Assembly (NCBI RefSeq): GCF_900112405.1
Contig: NZ_FOLI01000006.1
Span: 34,541 to 98,540, forward strand
Direction: 5' to 3'
Length of the DNA stretch: 64,000 nt
Origin: Fructobacillus durionis
Lineage (GTDB): Bacteria > Bacillota > Bacilli > Lactobacillales > Lactobacillaceae
The translations under genes and the position numbers were made by a program. Under the pieces are notes generated by a model. That model did not search any database, was not told the DNA's origin, and worked only from the letters and a program-made list of their open reading frames with translations. Below, one piece after another: positions 36,362 through 45,350 of this stretch. Position 1 is the first letter of the stretch. The number at the start of each line of letters is the position of its first letter.

Positions 36362-36465
36362 TGAAAGTCTCCTTTGTTTCGGTACAATAAGTATAGCAAA
36401 AATTATTCAAGAAAAGGGCGAAAAAACCCGGGATATTACGAAATATCCGAATAAAAGGTATAAAA

Positions 36466-37461
36466 ATGTCTGAAATGTACGATATTATTGTTGTCGGTGC
36501 TGGCCCGGTTGGACTTTTTGCCGGCTATTACGCTTCGCTGCGTGATGCAAAGGTGCTGTTGCTTGAAGCGCAGGATACGGTGGGCGGTCAAGTCACCACT
36601 CTTTATCCAGATAAGAAGATTTGGGATGTCGCTGGTTTAGCTGGTGAAACCGGCCGTCACTTGATTGAAGGCCTCCTGAAGCAGACGAAGCGTTTCGATT
36701 TACCTATCCGTACCGGCTGGCGTCTGACAAACTTAGTGAAGGACGGTCAGTCTTTTGAATTGGAGATTAACCAGGGGGAGGAAAAACTGCAGGCTAAGTC
36801 TGTGATTCTTGCAACTGGAAAGGGCGCCTTTGAACCCCGTCGTCTACAAGTTGAAAACGAAGCAGAGCTTTTGTCTGAGGGCTTGAGCTATTCAGCACCT
36901 GATTTAGCTAGTTTTGCAGGGCAGCGGGTGGCTGTTTTAGGCGGAGGTGACTCTGCGGTGGACCTGGCAGCTGGGTTAGCTGACATTGCGAAGAGTACCC
37001 ATTTGATTCACCGCCGGGATAGTTTCCGTGCTTTGGAACAATCGGTTAAGGCCCTAGATGACTCTGCCGTTATTAAAAAGACACCCTTCAAGGTTGATGC
37101 CGTGAAGAAGAGTGGGGATGAACTGCTGCTCACATTGGCGAACCCTAAAGACGATGGCCAGCAAGAAGAGTTAGCGGTTGACCGATTGATTGTTCAATAT
37201 GGCTTTAAGACCGCCGGTCAGGCCGAACGTGATTGGGCAATTGATTTGGACTGGAACCGTGCCGGATTGCTTGTAGATGATTTGGTTAAGACAAAGCAGG
37301 AAGGCCTCTTTGCGGTTGGTGATTTGACGACCTACGAAGATCACATTGATTTGATCGCAACGGGATTTGGCCAGGCACCAGCTGCTGTTAACGCGGCTAT
37401 TGCGTACTATGCACCGGAGCAGGCGGGACCAGGTCATTCGTCATCTTTGGATATTAAATAA
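36466..37461 (+). CDS. ferredoxin--NADP(+) reductase (thioredoxin-reductase-like)
   Basis: A 331-aa flavoprotein of the YumC/FNR2 type. FAD-binding IIVVGAGPVGLFAGYYAS (about 8-25), LLEAQDTVGGQ, NADPH-binding VAVLGGGDSAVDLA (about 160-173) and the second FAD motif FAVGDLTTY are present. The redox-active CxxC of thioredoxin reductase is absent, which marks this subfamily. It transfers electrons between NADPH and ferredoxin or flavodoxin. RBS weak AAAAGG; monocistronic with a terminator after it. Confidence 0.9.
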   Translation: MSEMYDIIVVGAGPVGLFAGYYASLRDAKVLLLEAQDTVGGQVTTLYPDKKIWDVAGLAGETGRHLIEGLLKQTKRFDLPIRTGWRLTNLVKDGQSFELEINQGEEKLQAKSVILATGKGAFEPRRLQVENEAELLSEGLSYSAPDLASFAGQRVAVLGGGDSAVDLAAGLADIAKSTHLIHRRDSFRALEQSVKALDDSAVIKKTPFKVDAVKKSGDELLLTLANPKDDGQQEELAVDRLIVQYGFKTAGQAERDWAIDLDWNRAGLLVDDLVKTKQEGLFAVGDLTTYEDHIDLIATGFGQAPAAVNAAIAYYAPEQAGPGHSSSLDIK

Positions 37462-37464
37462 TTC

Positions 37465-37498
37465 GAAAAGAAGTAGCCGGATGGCTGCTTCTTTTTTT
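37465..37498 (+). terminator. terminator after the reductase gene
   Basis: GAAGTAGCC-ggat-GGCTGCTTC stem (one G-T pair) followed by seven T. Confidence 0.87.
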
Positions 37499-37687
37499 CG
37501 GGCTATGTCTAAAGTTGTTGGAAAGGTGGCTTTATATGGTATGTTTTCAATAACTAACCTTACTAAGCAATTTCAATTTTATAAAGTTCGTTAAGCAAAG
37601 TTTAAGCCTTGCGTGGATGGGCCGCCATGAAGTATGATTCTGCTACTCTATAGTAGAGAAGCGCTAAATGAAATGGAGGTTCATACT

Positions 37688-39142
37688 ATGGAGAATCAAA
37701 CAATGAAGCAACTCAGCAAGCGCTTAATGGTGACTGCCGGAGCAAGTACTCTGGCGGCAACCGGTGCCGTGCTGGGTGCAACAGTGGTTGGAAATGCTCA
37801 AACTGCGTCAGCTAATGATGTAACTGAGCCAACCAGCCAAACGGATGCGCAAAACCAATGGAAGGCCAATTCGGTCGACCATGTCAAGCAGGCTGTTAAG
37901 AAGCAATCGGCTAAGGACTTGAAGGATTATCAAGTCCAATGGGGTGACACATTGTCAGCCATTGCCGAAGCTTTCGGAACGACTGCTGATGCTGCCGGAC
38001 AGCAACTTGGCCTGTCAGACCACGGCCTTTTGGTTGCTGGTCAAACAATGGGTAAGCAAGAAGAAATCATTCAAGGCTTGAAGACTGCTGGCTACTTGGC
38101 TGATGGTCAACAAACACAGCAGGCTGACCTTGGTAAGGGTGATCAAAACTTGATCATGGTTCAACAGGGAACACCAACCTTGGATACGAACAACGGTCAG
38201 CAGACTACTGAGAATACGACGGTTAACAACCAAACAAACTCACAGTCTGGTTCTCAAGCGGCTTATGAACAAGCATCGCAAGCTGCTGCAGAGAGTCAAG
38301 CAATTTCTCAGTCAAACTCAATGGCAGCCGCAACTGCAGCGACTAACCAATACTCTCAATCTGCTGCAAGCCAAGCAAACAATGACGCTTCGCAAGCTAG
38401 TTTAACGGCAGATTCAGAGAGCCAGGTAACGCCAGCTGCTTCAGACGCAACATCCACTTCAGATGATGCTGCAGCAACGACTCCTGCTTCGGATTCTTCC
38501 GCATCAAACAGTGATTCAGATAACACTGACGATTCGAATGATGATCAACCATCAGCACGTATGGCAGATGATGACTCATCTGATAATAACCAGGGTTCTG
38601 TTACACCAACGGCCTACACACCAGCTACTAACAGCGATGGTGGCAGCCAGGTAACACCTGCCTCAACACCGGCTGCTACTAACCGTGTGAACACGGAAGC
38701 TTTGATTAATTGGTTCTACAACCATATGGGTAAGTTGACCTATGACATGGGCGGTTCACGTAACGGTTCTGATGGAACGGCCGACTGTTCTGGTTCAATG
38801 ACCGAAGCTTTGTACGAAGCTGGGGCCTCTAAGCCAGCCTATCTATACAGCACGGAAAACTTGCACTCCTACTTGACTCAAAATGGTTATCACTTGGTAG
38901 CTGTTGACCAGCCATGGGATGCACAGCGTGGTGACGTGGTTATTTGGGGACAAAAGGGTGCGTCATTAGGTTCAGCAGGTCACGCACAAGTGATGGTTGA
39001 CCAAAACAATGCCATCTCTGTTAACTATGCTCATGGTGAGCAACAGGGCGCTGCCGTTTCGGTTTGGAACTACGCCAACGCTTATGCCTACAACCAAGAA
39101 GCAAACGGTGGTCACTTGACCTACTATGTTTACCGTCAGTAA
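37688..39142 (+). CDS. secreted LysM/amidase peptidoglycan hydrolase
   Basis: A 484-aa cell-wall enzyme. Signal peptide about 1-42 (ending ASA), a LysM domain (about 75-125, YQVQWGDTLSAIAEAFGTT) that binds glycan, a long low-complexity linker rich in Q, S, A, T, N and D (about 165-335), and a C-terminal cysteine-histidine hydrolase domain. The last part (ADCSGSMTEALYEAG, HAQVMVD) looks like the phage-type Amidase_5 family, with Cys in ADCSG and His in GHAQV. ATG 37688 is supported by GGAGG (37675-37679). A role in wall turnover fits its neighbourhood to walRK, which controls such enzymes. Confidence 0.83.
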   Translation: MENQTMKQLSKRLMVTAGASTLAATGAVLGATVVGNAQTASANDVTEPTSQTDAQNQWKANSVDHVKQAVKKQSAKDLKDYQVQWGDTLSAIAEAFGTTADAAGQQLGLSDHGLLVAGQTMGKQEEIIQGLKTAGYLADGQQTQQADLGKGDQNLIMVQQGTPTLDTNNGQQTTENTTVNNQTNSQSGSQAAYEQASQAAAESQAISQSNSMAAATAATNQYSQSAASQANNDASQASLTADSESQVTPAASDATSTSDDAAATTPASDSSASNSDSDNTDDSNDDQPSARMADDDSSDNNQGSVTPTAYTPATNSDGGSQVTPASTPAATNRVNTEALINWFYNHMGKLTYDMGGSRNGSDGTADCSGSMTEALYEAGASKPAYLYSTENLHSYLTQNGYHLVAVDQPWDAQRGDVVIWGQKGASLGSAGHAQVMVDQNNAISVNYAHGEQQGAAVSVWNYANAYAYNQEANGGHLTYYVYRQ

Positions 39143-39148
39143 TTGACT

Positions 39149-39181
39149 AAAAAAGTCGAAGCGAAAGCTTCGGCTTTTTTG
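39149..39181 (+). terminator. terminator after the wall hydrolase
   Basis: GTCGAAGC-gaaa-GCTTCGGC stem followed by six T. Confidence 0.85.
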
Positions 39182-39199
39182 TTGTCGATTTAAGAGTGC

Positions 39200-39233
39200 A
39201 AAAAAAGACCAACACCGAAGTGTTGGTCTTTTT
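39200..39233. terminator. terminator of the tRNA-Lys gene
   Basis: On the minus strand: AAGACCAACAC-ttcg-GTGTTGGTCTT followed by T. The A and T tracts make it work in both directions. Confidence 0.88.
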
Positions 39234-39242
39234 ATTAGTTGA

Positions 39243-39315
39243 TGGTCAGTCAGGGGCTCGAACCCTGGACCCACGGATTAAGAGTCCGTTGCTCTACCAA
39301 CTGAGCTAACTAACC
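39243..39315 (-). tRNA. tRNA-Lys (anticodon CTT)
   Basis: The minus strand folds into a full cloverleaf of 73 nt. Acceptor stem GGTTAGT/ACTGACC, D arm GCTC...GAGC, anticodon stem ACGGA/TCCGT with loop CTCTTAA giving anticodon CTT for AAG codons, and T arm CAGGG-TTCGAGC-CCCTG. Discriminator is A. The CCA end is not encoded. AAG is the dominant lysine codon in the window, so this tRNA should be in heavy use. Confidence 0.95.
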
Positions 39316-39398
39316 AGTTTCAAACAACAGATATTAGTATAGCATGGCAGATAGGGGCTGACAAGACTTTTTCGATAAAAAAGTCGGTTTTTTAGAAA

Positions 39399-39734
39399 TT
39401 ATTTGTTGCGGTTGCCTTCGATGGTGACTTCGTTACCTTCCGAGTCGCGTACAGTCAGGGCTACCTTGTCGCCAAAGCGTTCTTCACGCTTAATAATGGG
39501 CACGAAGTTATTCTTGAGATGCTGTTCTAATTCTGCTTCGTGGTCACGTACTAAGAGTTCAAAGTCCTTTTCGGGTGTGCCTTCCACGAATGATAACTCT
39601 TCGTGGTCAACTGCGAGACGGCGTTCGCTTTGTGCACCAACTTGGGGAAGGTCGAAAACATCGCGCCAGAAACGGTAGGCACGGTTGGTGTCCTGGGCGG
39701 GGATGGTTTTTATATTTAGTTTTCGTGCTTTCAT
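39399..39734 (-). CDS. VOC (glyoxalase/bleomycin-resistance fold) protein
   Basis: A 111-aa small protein with the VOC start TIPAQDTNRAYRFWRDVFDLPQVG, where a residue pair precedes the second beta strand, and the end VALTVRDSEGNEVTIEGNRN, a typical D-x-x-G-N-x-x-x-I/L closure. One VOC unit is present, so it should act as a dimer. The family includes dioxygenases, glyoxalases and antibiotic-binding proteins; activity here is unknown. RBS GGAGAC; it stands alone. Confidence 0.7.
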   Translation of the reverse strand: MKARKLNIKTIPAQDTNRAYRFWRDVFDLPQVGAQSERRLAVDHEELSFVEGTPEKDFELLVRDHEAELEQHLKNNFVPIIKREERFGDKVALTVRDSEGNEVTIEGNRNK

Positions 39735-39829
39735 TTGAAAGTCTCCTTCGCTTTATCTTCTTAAATAGTATAGGCCAAGCGCCAAGGCTTTGCTATGGAA
39801 AAGCTTGAAAATCTGCTATAATTAGGCTT

Positions 39830-41389
39830 ATGGCATTATTAGAAGTAAGTGGGCTATCAATGGCCTACGCAGAAAAAACATTATACGAAGACGCTGATCT
39901 GGAACTCCAGGCAGGGGAACACATGGGAATTGTCGGTCAAAACGGGGCCGGTAAGTCTACTTTAATCCGGATTTTAACCGGACAGGTGTTGCCACTGGAA
40001 GGAAAAATTGAGTGGGCCAAGAACTTAAAAATTGGCTACTTGGACCAGTATGCGGAGATACCAGCGGGGATGGCCCTGGTGGACTTTTTGCATACGGCCT
40101 ATCAAGACCTCTATGATAAGCAGGACCGGGCGACGGCCATGTACGAAAAGTACGCGGCAACCGCTGATGATAAACTGCTTGAAAAGGCTGGACGTCTCCA
40201 AGAAGAACTCGATGCAGCCGGATTCTATGACGTGGATACCGAGATTGAACGTGTTATCTCTGGTTTGGGTCTGGAAGCAATTGGTCGCGACCGTGAATTG
40301 GAACACATGTCCGGTGGACAGCGTGCCAAGGTCATTTTGGCTAAGCTGCTTTTGGAAAACGATGACGTCATTATCCTTGATGAGCCCACCAACTACTTGG
40401 ATGTGGCTCACATTGAATGGTTGGAAGGCTTCTTGCAGAGCTACGAAGGCGCTGCCATGATTATCTCCCACGACTTTGATTTCTTGGATAAAGTCACGAA
40501 CGCCATCGCCGACGTTTCCTTCGGTAAGATTACCAAGTACCGTGGTTCATTCCAGAAGGCCATGCGCCAGAAGGAAGAACGTGCGGACCAGCAAATTCGC
40601 GAATACGAAAAGCAGCAGGAAGAAATTGCCAAGGCCGAAAAGTTCATCGCAAAGAACAAGGCCCGCGCCTCAACTTCCAAGCAGGCCCGTTCCCGTGAAA
40701 AGATGTTGGCCCGTATGGACAAGGTGGAGCCTCCTCAGGAAAATCTGAAGGCGAAGTTCAACTTCCCATACTTGAACTCACAGTCAGCAGCACCTTTGAC
40801 GGTGACCAAGCTTTCTGTTGGTTACGACAAGCCAATCTTGGAACCCGTGACTTTTTCAATGCGTACGGAAGAAAAGGTCGTCTTTGCTGGATTTAACGGG
40901 GCTGGTAAGTCAACCTTGATCAAGTCTATTTTGGGCGATATTCCAAAGCTTGGTGGAACAGTGGAATTCTCACCTTCTGCCGTGGTCAACTACTTTGATC
41001 AGGACTTGGACTGGGATAATGACCAGCAGACGCCTTTACAGGCCATGCAGGACCTCTTTCCTACAACAATGCCAAAGGAACTACGCCAACGTCTTGCAGC
41101 CGCTGGAATTAACGCTGAGAACGCATCAAAGCCTCTCTTCCAACTTTCTGGAGGGGAACAGACCAAGGTTAAGTTGGCCATCATGGAAATGAAGCCATCG
41201 AACTTCTTGATTCTTGATGAGCCCACTAACCACTTGGACGAAGAAACAAAGAATGCCTTATACAAGGCCATTAAGGCTTTCCCAGGAAACGCCATCATCG
41301 TTTCCCACGAAGTATCATTTACTAAGGACTTAGCGGACAAAACATTGAACGTTGCCGCTCTTTCTTATAAAGAAAACCCAGATGCATAA
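39830..41389 (+). CDS. ABC-F family ATPase
   Basis: A 519-aa cytosolic protein with two ABC ATPase domains and no membrane segment. First domain: Walker A GQNGAGKST, signature MSGGQRAKV, DEPTNYLD. Second: GFNGAGKST, LSGGEQTKV, DEPTNHLD. Between them is the basic coiled-coil linker (about 235-310, RQKEERADQQIREYEKQQ). ABC-F proteins bind the ribosomal E site and modulate translation or protect against antibiotics; which role applies here is unclear. The extended -10 TGCTATAAT ends at 39822, only seven bases before the ATG, so the transcript is probably leaderless. Confidence 0.92.
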   Translation: MALLEVSGLSMAYAEKTLYEDADLELQAGEHMGIVGQNGAGKSTLIRILTGQVLPLEGKIEWAKNLKIGYLDQYAEIPAGMALVDFLHTAYQDLYDKQDRATAMYEKYAATADDKLLEKAGRLQEELDAAGFYDVDTEIERVISGLGLEAIGRDRELEHMSGGQRAKVILAKLLLENDDVIILDEPTNYLDVAHIEWLEGFLQSYEGAAMIISHDFDFLDKVTNAIADVSFGKITKYRGSFQKAMRQKEERADQQIREYEKQQEEIAKAEKFIAKNKARASTSKQARSREKMLARMDKVEPPQENLKAKFNFPYLNSQSAAPLTVTKLSVGYDKPILEPVTFSMRTEEKVVFAGFNGAGKSTLIKSILGDIPKLGGTVEFSPSAVVNYFDQDLDWDNDQQTPLQAMQDLFPTTMPKELRQRLAAAGINAENASKPLFQLSGGEQTKVKLAIMEMKPSNFLILDEPTNHLDEETKNALYKAIKAFPGNAIIVSHEVSFTKDLADKTLNVAALSYKENPDA

Positions 41390-41419
41390 AAAAGCACCCG
41401 CTTAGCGGGTGTTTTTTTT
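41387..41419 (+). terminator. terminator after the ABC-F gene
   Basis: GCACCCGC-tta-GCGGGTGT stem followed by eight T. Confidence 0.9.
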
Positions 41420-41528
41420 GTTACAAAGGTATTTCAAAGTTTTAAAAAAGTATACATATTCTAATAATTGTGTCATTAAAAATGAACTGTAATAAAATTT
41501 TAATAATTATTTTCATTTGGTATAGGCC

Positions 41529-41674
41529 AGTCAAAACCCTTGGTAGTAAAGGGGCGAAAGACTTTTATGTCAGGTTTTCTACCGTATTTATGAATTTTTT
41601 ATTAGAAAATGAATTGAAAATCAAAAAACAGTCTGATACGATTAATTCAACATTAAAAAAGACCTACGGGAGGT
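41529..41674 (+). promoter_or_regulatory. structured leader of the opp operon
   Basis: AGTC-aaaa-CCCTT-ggtagta-AAGGG-gcgaaa-GACT (41529-41563) forms a two-part hairpin followed by TTTT. Nearer the gene, ACCT (41662-41665) can pair with AGGT (41671-41674) and mask the GGGAGG ribosome site. A possible promoter (TTGTGT 41468-41473, TAATAA 16 bp later) would give a leader of about 180 nt. Regulation is inferred. Confidence 0.35.
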
Positions 41675-41681
41675 TGGAAAG

Positions 41682-43322
41682 ATGAAAAAATGGCAGAAGT
41701 GGACAGCGGCGGTAGTCGTTGTCGCTGCTGTGGCGGGTGGAACCAAAGCAGCCGGTCTCTGGGGTGGAAATCCCAGTACTGATAAGAACACGTTGAACTA
41801 TGCATTACCAATGGATGTTCAAACGTTGGATGTTTCAAAGGCAACGGATCAGTACTCAAACATTGTGTTGGGTAACACTGAATCAAACTTGTTGCGTATG
41901 GACTCAAAGGGTGAAGCAGCACCTGACTTGGCAAAGTCATATAAGGTTTCTGATGATGGAAAGACTTATACAGTTGAATTGCGTTCAGGCTTGAAGTGGT
42001 CTGACGGTTCAAAGTTGACAGCTCAGGATGTTGTTTACTCATGGCAGCGAATCGTTGATCCAAAGACTGGTTCACAGTACGCTTCATTGGCATCTGGTGT
42101 GGCAAACGCCGATGACATCATGGCCGGTAAGAAGGCAGTTTCAGAATTGGGCGTTTCTGCTTCTGGTAACACTATTACTTTCCAACTTGACCACGCAATG
42201 CCACAATTCAAGTACTTACTTGCCTTTGCAAACTTTGCACCACAGAAGAAAAGCTTTGTTGATAAGCAAGGTGACAAGTACGGAACAACTGCCGCAAAGC
42301 AAATTTACTCAGGTGCTTACAAGTTTGAAGACTGGAACGGTACAAACGGTAAGTTCAAGATGGTTAAGAACGATAACTACTGGGATGCTAAGAACGTCAA
42401 GACAAAGACGATTAACTGGCAAGTGGTTAAGAACCCTGATACAGCTTTGAAGCTCTACAAGCAAGGCAAGATTGACCGCGTTTCAATCTCAAACACGCCT
42501 GAAATGTACTCAGCTAACAAGAACAAGAAGGACGTTAAGTCAGCAGCGGTTGCCGCTTCTACTTACCTTGAATATAACCAATCAACGAACGCCTTCTTGA
42601 AGAACGAAAAGATTCGTCAAGCATTGAACTTGGCAACGAACCGTTCAGAATTAGCCTCACAAGCAACGGGTGGTACTCGTGATGCTGCTCAATCACTTGT
42701 TTCAAAGGGATTGACTAAGACAACTTCTGGTACTGACTTGTCAACTTATGTAAAGCCTGGTTATACTTATGATAAGAAGAAGGCTCAGGAACTCTTCAAG
42801 CAAGGACTTGCTGAAGTGAACCAAGGTAAGATGAAGATCAACCTTGAAACTGATGCTGATTCTCCTATCTCAAAGAACACGGTTGATTACATCAAGCAAG
42901 CTTGGGAATCAACATTCGGTTCAGATATCGAAGTAACTGAAAAGATTGTGCCATTCAAGCAACGTTTGAAGGATGCACAAGCTGGTGACTTCGACGTTAT
43001 CATGACAAACTGGAGCGGTGACTATGCCGACGGTTCAACATTCTACGACTTGTTCGCTTCAAAGGATGCTGGTTATAACGACGGTAAGTTTACGAACCAA
43101 ACATACTTCGATGCAATCAAGAAGGCTGATACAACGGATGCAAACGATGCTGCAACCCGCGAACAAGACTTCAAGACTGCTGAAAAGGCATTGATGGATG
43201 ATGCAAACATCAACCCACTTTACTCATGGAAGTCCAGCTCATTGGTACGTTCAAACGTGAAGGGTGTTGTTGAAAACCCAGTTGGTTTGACACTTGACCT
43301 TACTTACGCACACCGCAAGTAA
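41682..43322 (+). CDS. oppA: oligopeptide ABC transporter substrate-binding protein, without lipobox Cys
   Basis: A 546-aa extracellular peptide-binding protein (SBP family 5): LNYALPMDVQTLDVSKATD, LRSGLKWSDGSKLTAQDVVYSW and the later IYSGAYKF and NDNYWDAKNV blocks are typical. The N-terminal hydrophobic segment (about 8-20) ends VAGGTKAAG. A lipoprotein would have Cys where the second G of VAGG stands, and no cysteine occurs near it, so membrane attachment must be through an uncleaved anchor or the protein is released. RBS GGGAGG. First gene of oppABCDF; codon bias indicates high expression. Confidence 0.9.
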   Translation: MKKWQKWTAAVVVVAAVAGGTKAAGLWGGNPSTDKNTLNYALPMDVQTLDVSKATDQYSNIVLGNTESNLLRMDSKGEAAPDLAKSYKVSDDGKTYTVELRSGLKWSDGSKLTAQDVVYSWQRIVDPKTGSQYASLASGVANADDIMAGKKAVSELGVSASGNTITFQLDHAMPQFKYLLAFANFAPQKKSFVDKQGDKYGTTAAKQIYSGAYKFEDWNGTNGKFKMVKNDNYWDAKNVKTKTINWQVVKNPDTALKLYKQGKIDRVSISNTPEMYSANKNKKDVKSAAVAASTYLEYNQSTNAFLKNEKIRQALNLATNRSELASQATGGTRDAAQSLVSKGLTKTTSGTDLSTYVKPGYTYDKKKAQELFKQGLAEVNQGKMKINLETDADSPISKNTVDYIKQAWESTFGSDIEVTEKIVPFKQRLKDAQAGDFDVIMTNWSGDYADGSTFYDLFASKDAGYNDGKFTNQTYFDAIKKADTTDANDAATREQDFKTAEKALMDDANINPLYSWKSSSLVRSNVKGVVENPVGLTLDLTYAHRK

Positions 43323-43390
43323 AATAAGTTTTATGAGAGTCGGCGAGAGCCGACTTTCGTACATATTGATGAAACTAAAGGAGAGACCTT

Positions 43391-44308
43391 ATGGCCCGCT
43401 ATATTCTAAAACGTGCGTTAATCTTGATCATCACGATGTGGATCGTTGTTACCGCTACCTTCTTCCTGATGCAGATTCTACCGGGGACGCCATATAACAA
43501 CCCTAAGTTGACGCAATCAGCGATTGAACAGCTGAATGCGACCTACGGGTTAGATAAGCCAGTCATGGTGCAGTATTGGGATTACTTGGTAAACCTCTTG
43601 CACGGTGACATGGGAACCTCCTTCCAGTACCAGAACCAATCTGTTTCAACCTTGATTGGTCAACGCTTGCCAATCTCAGCTCAGTTGGGATTCCAGGCCT
43701 TGGTTGTTGGTGTTTTGCTAGGACTCTGGTTCGGTGCCGTGTCAGCCCGTCATCAAAACAAGAAGTTGGACGGTTTCCTGGGTATTATTTCAACCCTTGG
43801 AATTTCAACACCTTCCTTCATTTTGGCCATTGTCTTGCTCTTCATCTTTGGTTACCAGCTCGACTGGTTGCCAATCTCCGGTTGGGGCGATTCATTCTCA
43901 CAAACCATTTTGCCAACACTGGCTTTGGCCGTGACGCCAATGGCAATTACAACGCGTTTTGTCCGTTCTGAAATGATTGAAGTTTTGCACTCTGACTACA
44001 TCCAGTTGGCCCGCGCGAAGGGAATTGGGGAAGACCAAGTGATTCAGAAGCACGCCTACCGAAACTCAATGATTCCAATCCTGACTTTGATTGGGCCATT
44101 GACGGCGGGATTGTTGACCGGTTCAACTTTGGTTGAAAATATCTTTTCAATTCCTGGAATTGGACAGCAATTTGTTAGTTCAATTCCAACCAAGGACTAT
44201 CCAGTTATCATGGGAACGACGATTGTTTACGCTTTGATGCTGATGGTTATGATTTTGATTACCGATATCTTAACGGCTATCGTTGATCCACGAGTTCGTT
44301 TGCAGTAG
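43391..44308 (+). CDS. oppB: oligopeptide ABC transporter permease OppB
   Basis: A 305-aa membrane permease with six helices: an N-terminal one (RYILKRALILIITMWIVVTATFFLMQILPG) and the transporter block starting near residue 95. The EAA loop reads EDQVIQKHAYRNSMIPILTLIG (about 220-240), which docks to the ATPases. RBS AAAGGAGAG. Between oppA and oppC in the operon. Confidence 0.95.
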   Translation: MARYILKRALILIITMWIVVTATFFLMQILPGTPYNNPKLTQSAIEQLNATYGLDKPVMVQYWDYLVNLLHGDMGTSFQYQNQSVSTLIGQRLPISAQLGFQALVVGVLLGLWFGAVSARHQNKKLDGFLGIISTLGISTPSFILAIVLLFIFGYQLDWLPISGWGDSFSQTILPTLALAVTPMAITTRFVRSEMIEVLHSDYIQLARAKGIGEDQVIQKHAYRNSMIPILTLIGPLTAGLLTGSTLVENIFSIPGIGQQFVSSIPTKDYPVIMGTTIVYALMLMVMILITDILTAIVDPRVRLQ

Positions 44309-44318
44309 GAGGATAGTC

Positions 44319-45341
44319 ATGGAAGCTAGTCAAGACTTCGAATTGGTCGGCATTGAAAACGTTGCCGCCACTGAAAAGATTAATAAACCAACGCTGACTT
44401 TTTGGCAGTCCGTTTGGCACCGATTGAAGAAGAACAAGTTAGCCGTTATTTCAATGTACTTCTTGATTGCCATTAGTGCCTTTGCCCTTGTTTCAACAGC
44501 CGTTGTTTCACAAAATTCAGCTAACCAATTTAATACAAACGCCGGTAGTAAGTACAAGAACTTACCACCAAAGTCCGGTCTTCCGATTCCATTCTGGGAT
44601 GGAACTGGTACAGTTCTAGGTTCAACGGATAAAGTTGATGTCTACGAAAAGAATGATGTCGACCAAAAGTTCATCCTTGGAACGGATAACCTTGGCCGTT
44701 CACTCGGAAAGCGTGTCACCGTTGGTCTTCGTATTTCATTGTTCGTTGCCCTTGCTGCAACGGCCATTGACCTGCTCTTCGGAGTTTCCTATGGTTTGGT
44801 TTCCGGTTGGTTCGGAGGCTGGGTCGATACAGTGATGCAGCGATTCATTGAAATTATCTCAGCTATCCCAACGCTGGTTGTTGTTACTTTGTTAGCCATG
44901 CTCTTTGGATCAGGAATTGGTTCAATCATTTTGGCCATCGCCTTGACCAACTGGGTTGGAATGGCCCGTCAGGTTCGAAACCAGACTTTGACCCTCAAGG
45001 AACGTGACTTTGTTTTGGCAGCAAAGACTCTTGGTGAATCTGGTCCTAAGATTGCCTATAAGCACTTGGTACCAAACATGGCTGGAACGATTATCGTTCA
45101 GGTTATGATGACGATTCCATCAGCCATCATGTTTGAAGCCGTGTTGTCAGCCATTAACTTGGGTGTTAAGGCACCAACTGCCTCACTTGGAACATTGATT
45201 TCCGATGCTCAGCAAATGTTGCAGTACTACCCATATCAAATTTTGATTCCATCAGCGGTTTTGGTTCTTGTATCATTGGCCTTCATCCTCTTAGGGGATG
45301 GCTTGCGCGATGCCTTCGATCCAAAGATGTTAGACGAATAG
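44319..45341 (+). CDS. oppC: oligopeptide ABC transporter permease OppC
   Basis: A 340-aa permease. The N-terminal cytoplasmic segment is followed by a helix (LAVISMYFLIAISAFALVS), an extracellular loop ending LGTDNLGRSLGKRVTVGLRISL, and the permease core. The EAA loop is AAKTLGESGPKIAYKHLVPNM. ATG 44319 follows AGGAGG ten bases after the oppB stop; the longer frame from 44283 overlaps oppB and lacks a site. Confidence 0.95.
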   Translation: MEASQDFELVGIENVAATEKINKPTLTFWQSVWHRLKKNKLAVISMYFLIAISAFALVSTAVVSQNSANQFNTNAGSKYKNLPPKSGLPIPFWDGTGTVLGSTDKVDVYEKNDVDQKFILGTDNLGRSLGKRVTVGLRISLFVALAATAIDLLFGVSYGLVSGWFGGWVDTVMQRFIEIISAIPTLVVVTLLAMLFGSGIGSIILAIALTNWVGMARQVRNQTLTLKERDFVLAAKTLGESGPKIAYKHLVPNMAGTIIVQVMMTIPSAIMFEAVLSAINLGVKAPTASLGTLISDAQQMLQYYPYQILIPSAVLVLVSLAFILLGDGLRDAFDPKMLDE

Positions 45342-45350
45342 GAGTGTTTT

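Noticed and set aside
39243..39315. tRNA-Lys as an integration site for a mobile element
   Set aside because: No integrase, direct repeat of the tRNA 3' end or foreign block is seen on either side.
41470..41685. 71-codon open frame in the oppA leader
   Set aside because: No Shine-Dalgarno, low-complexity product, and it overlaps the leader hairpins and the oppA start.
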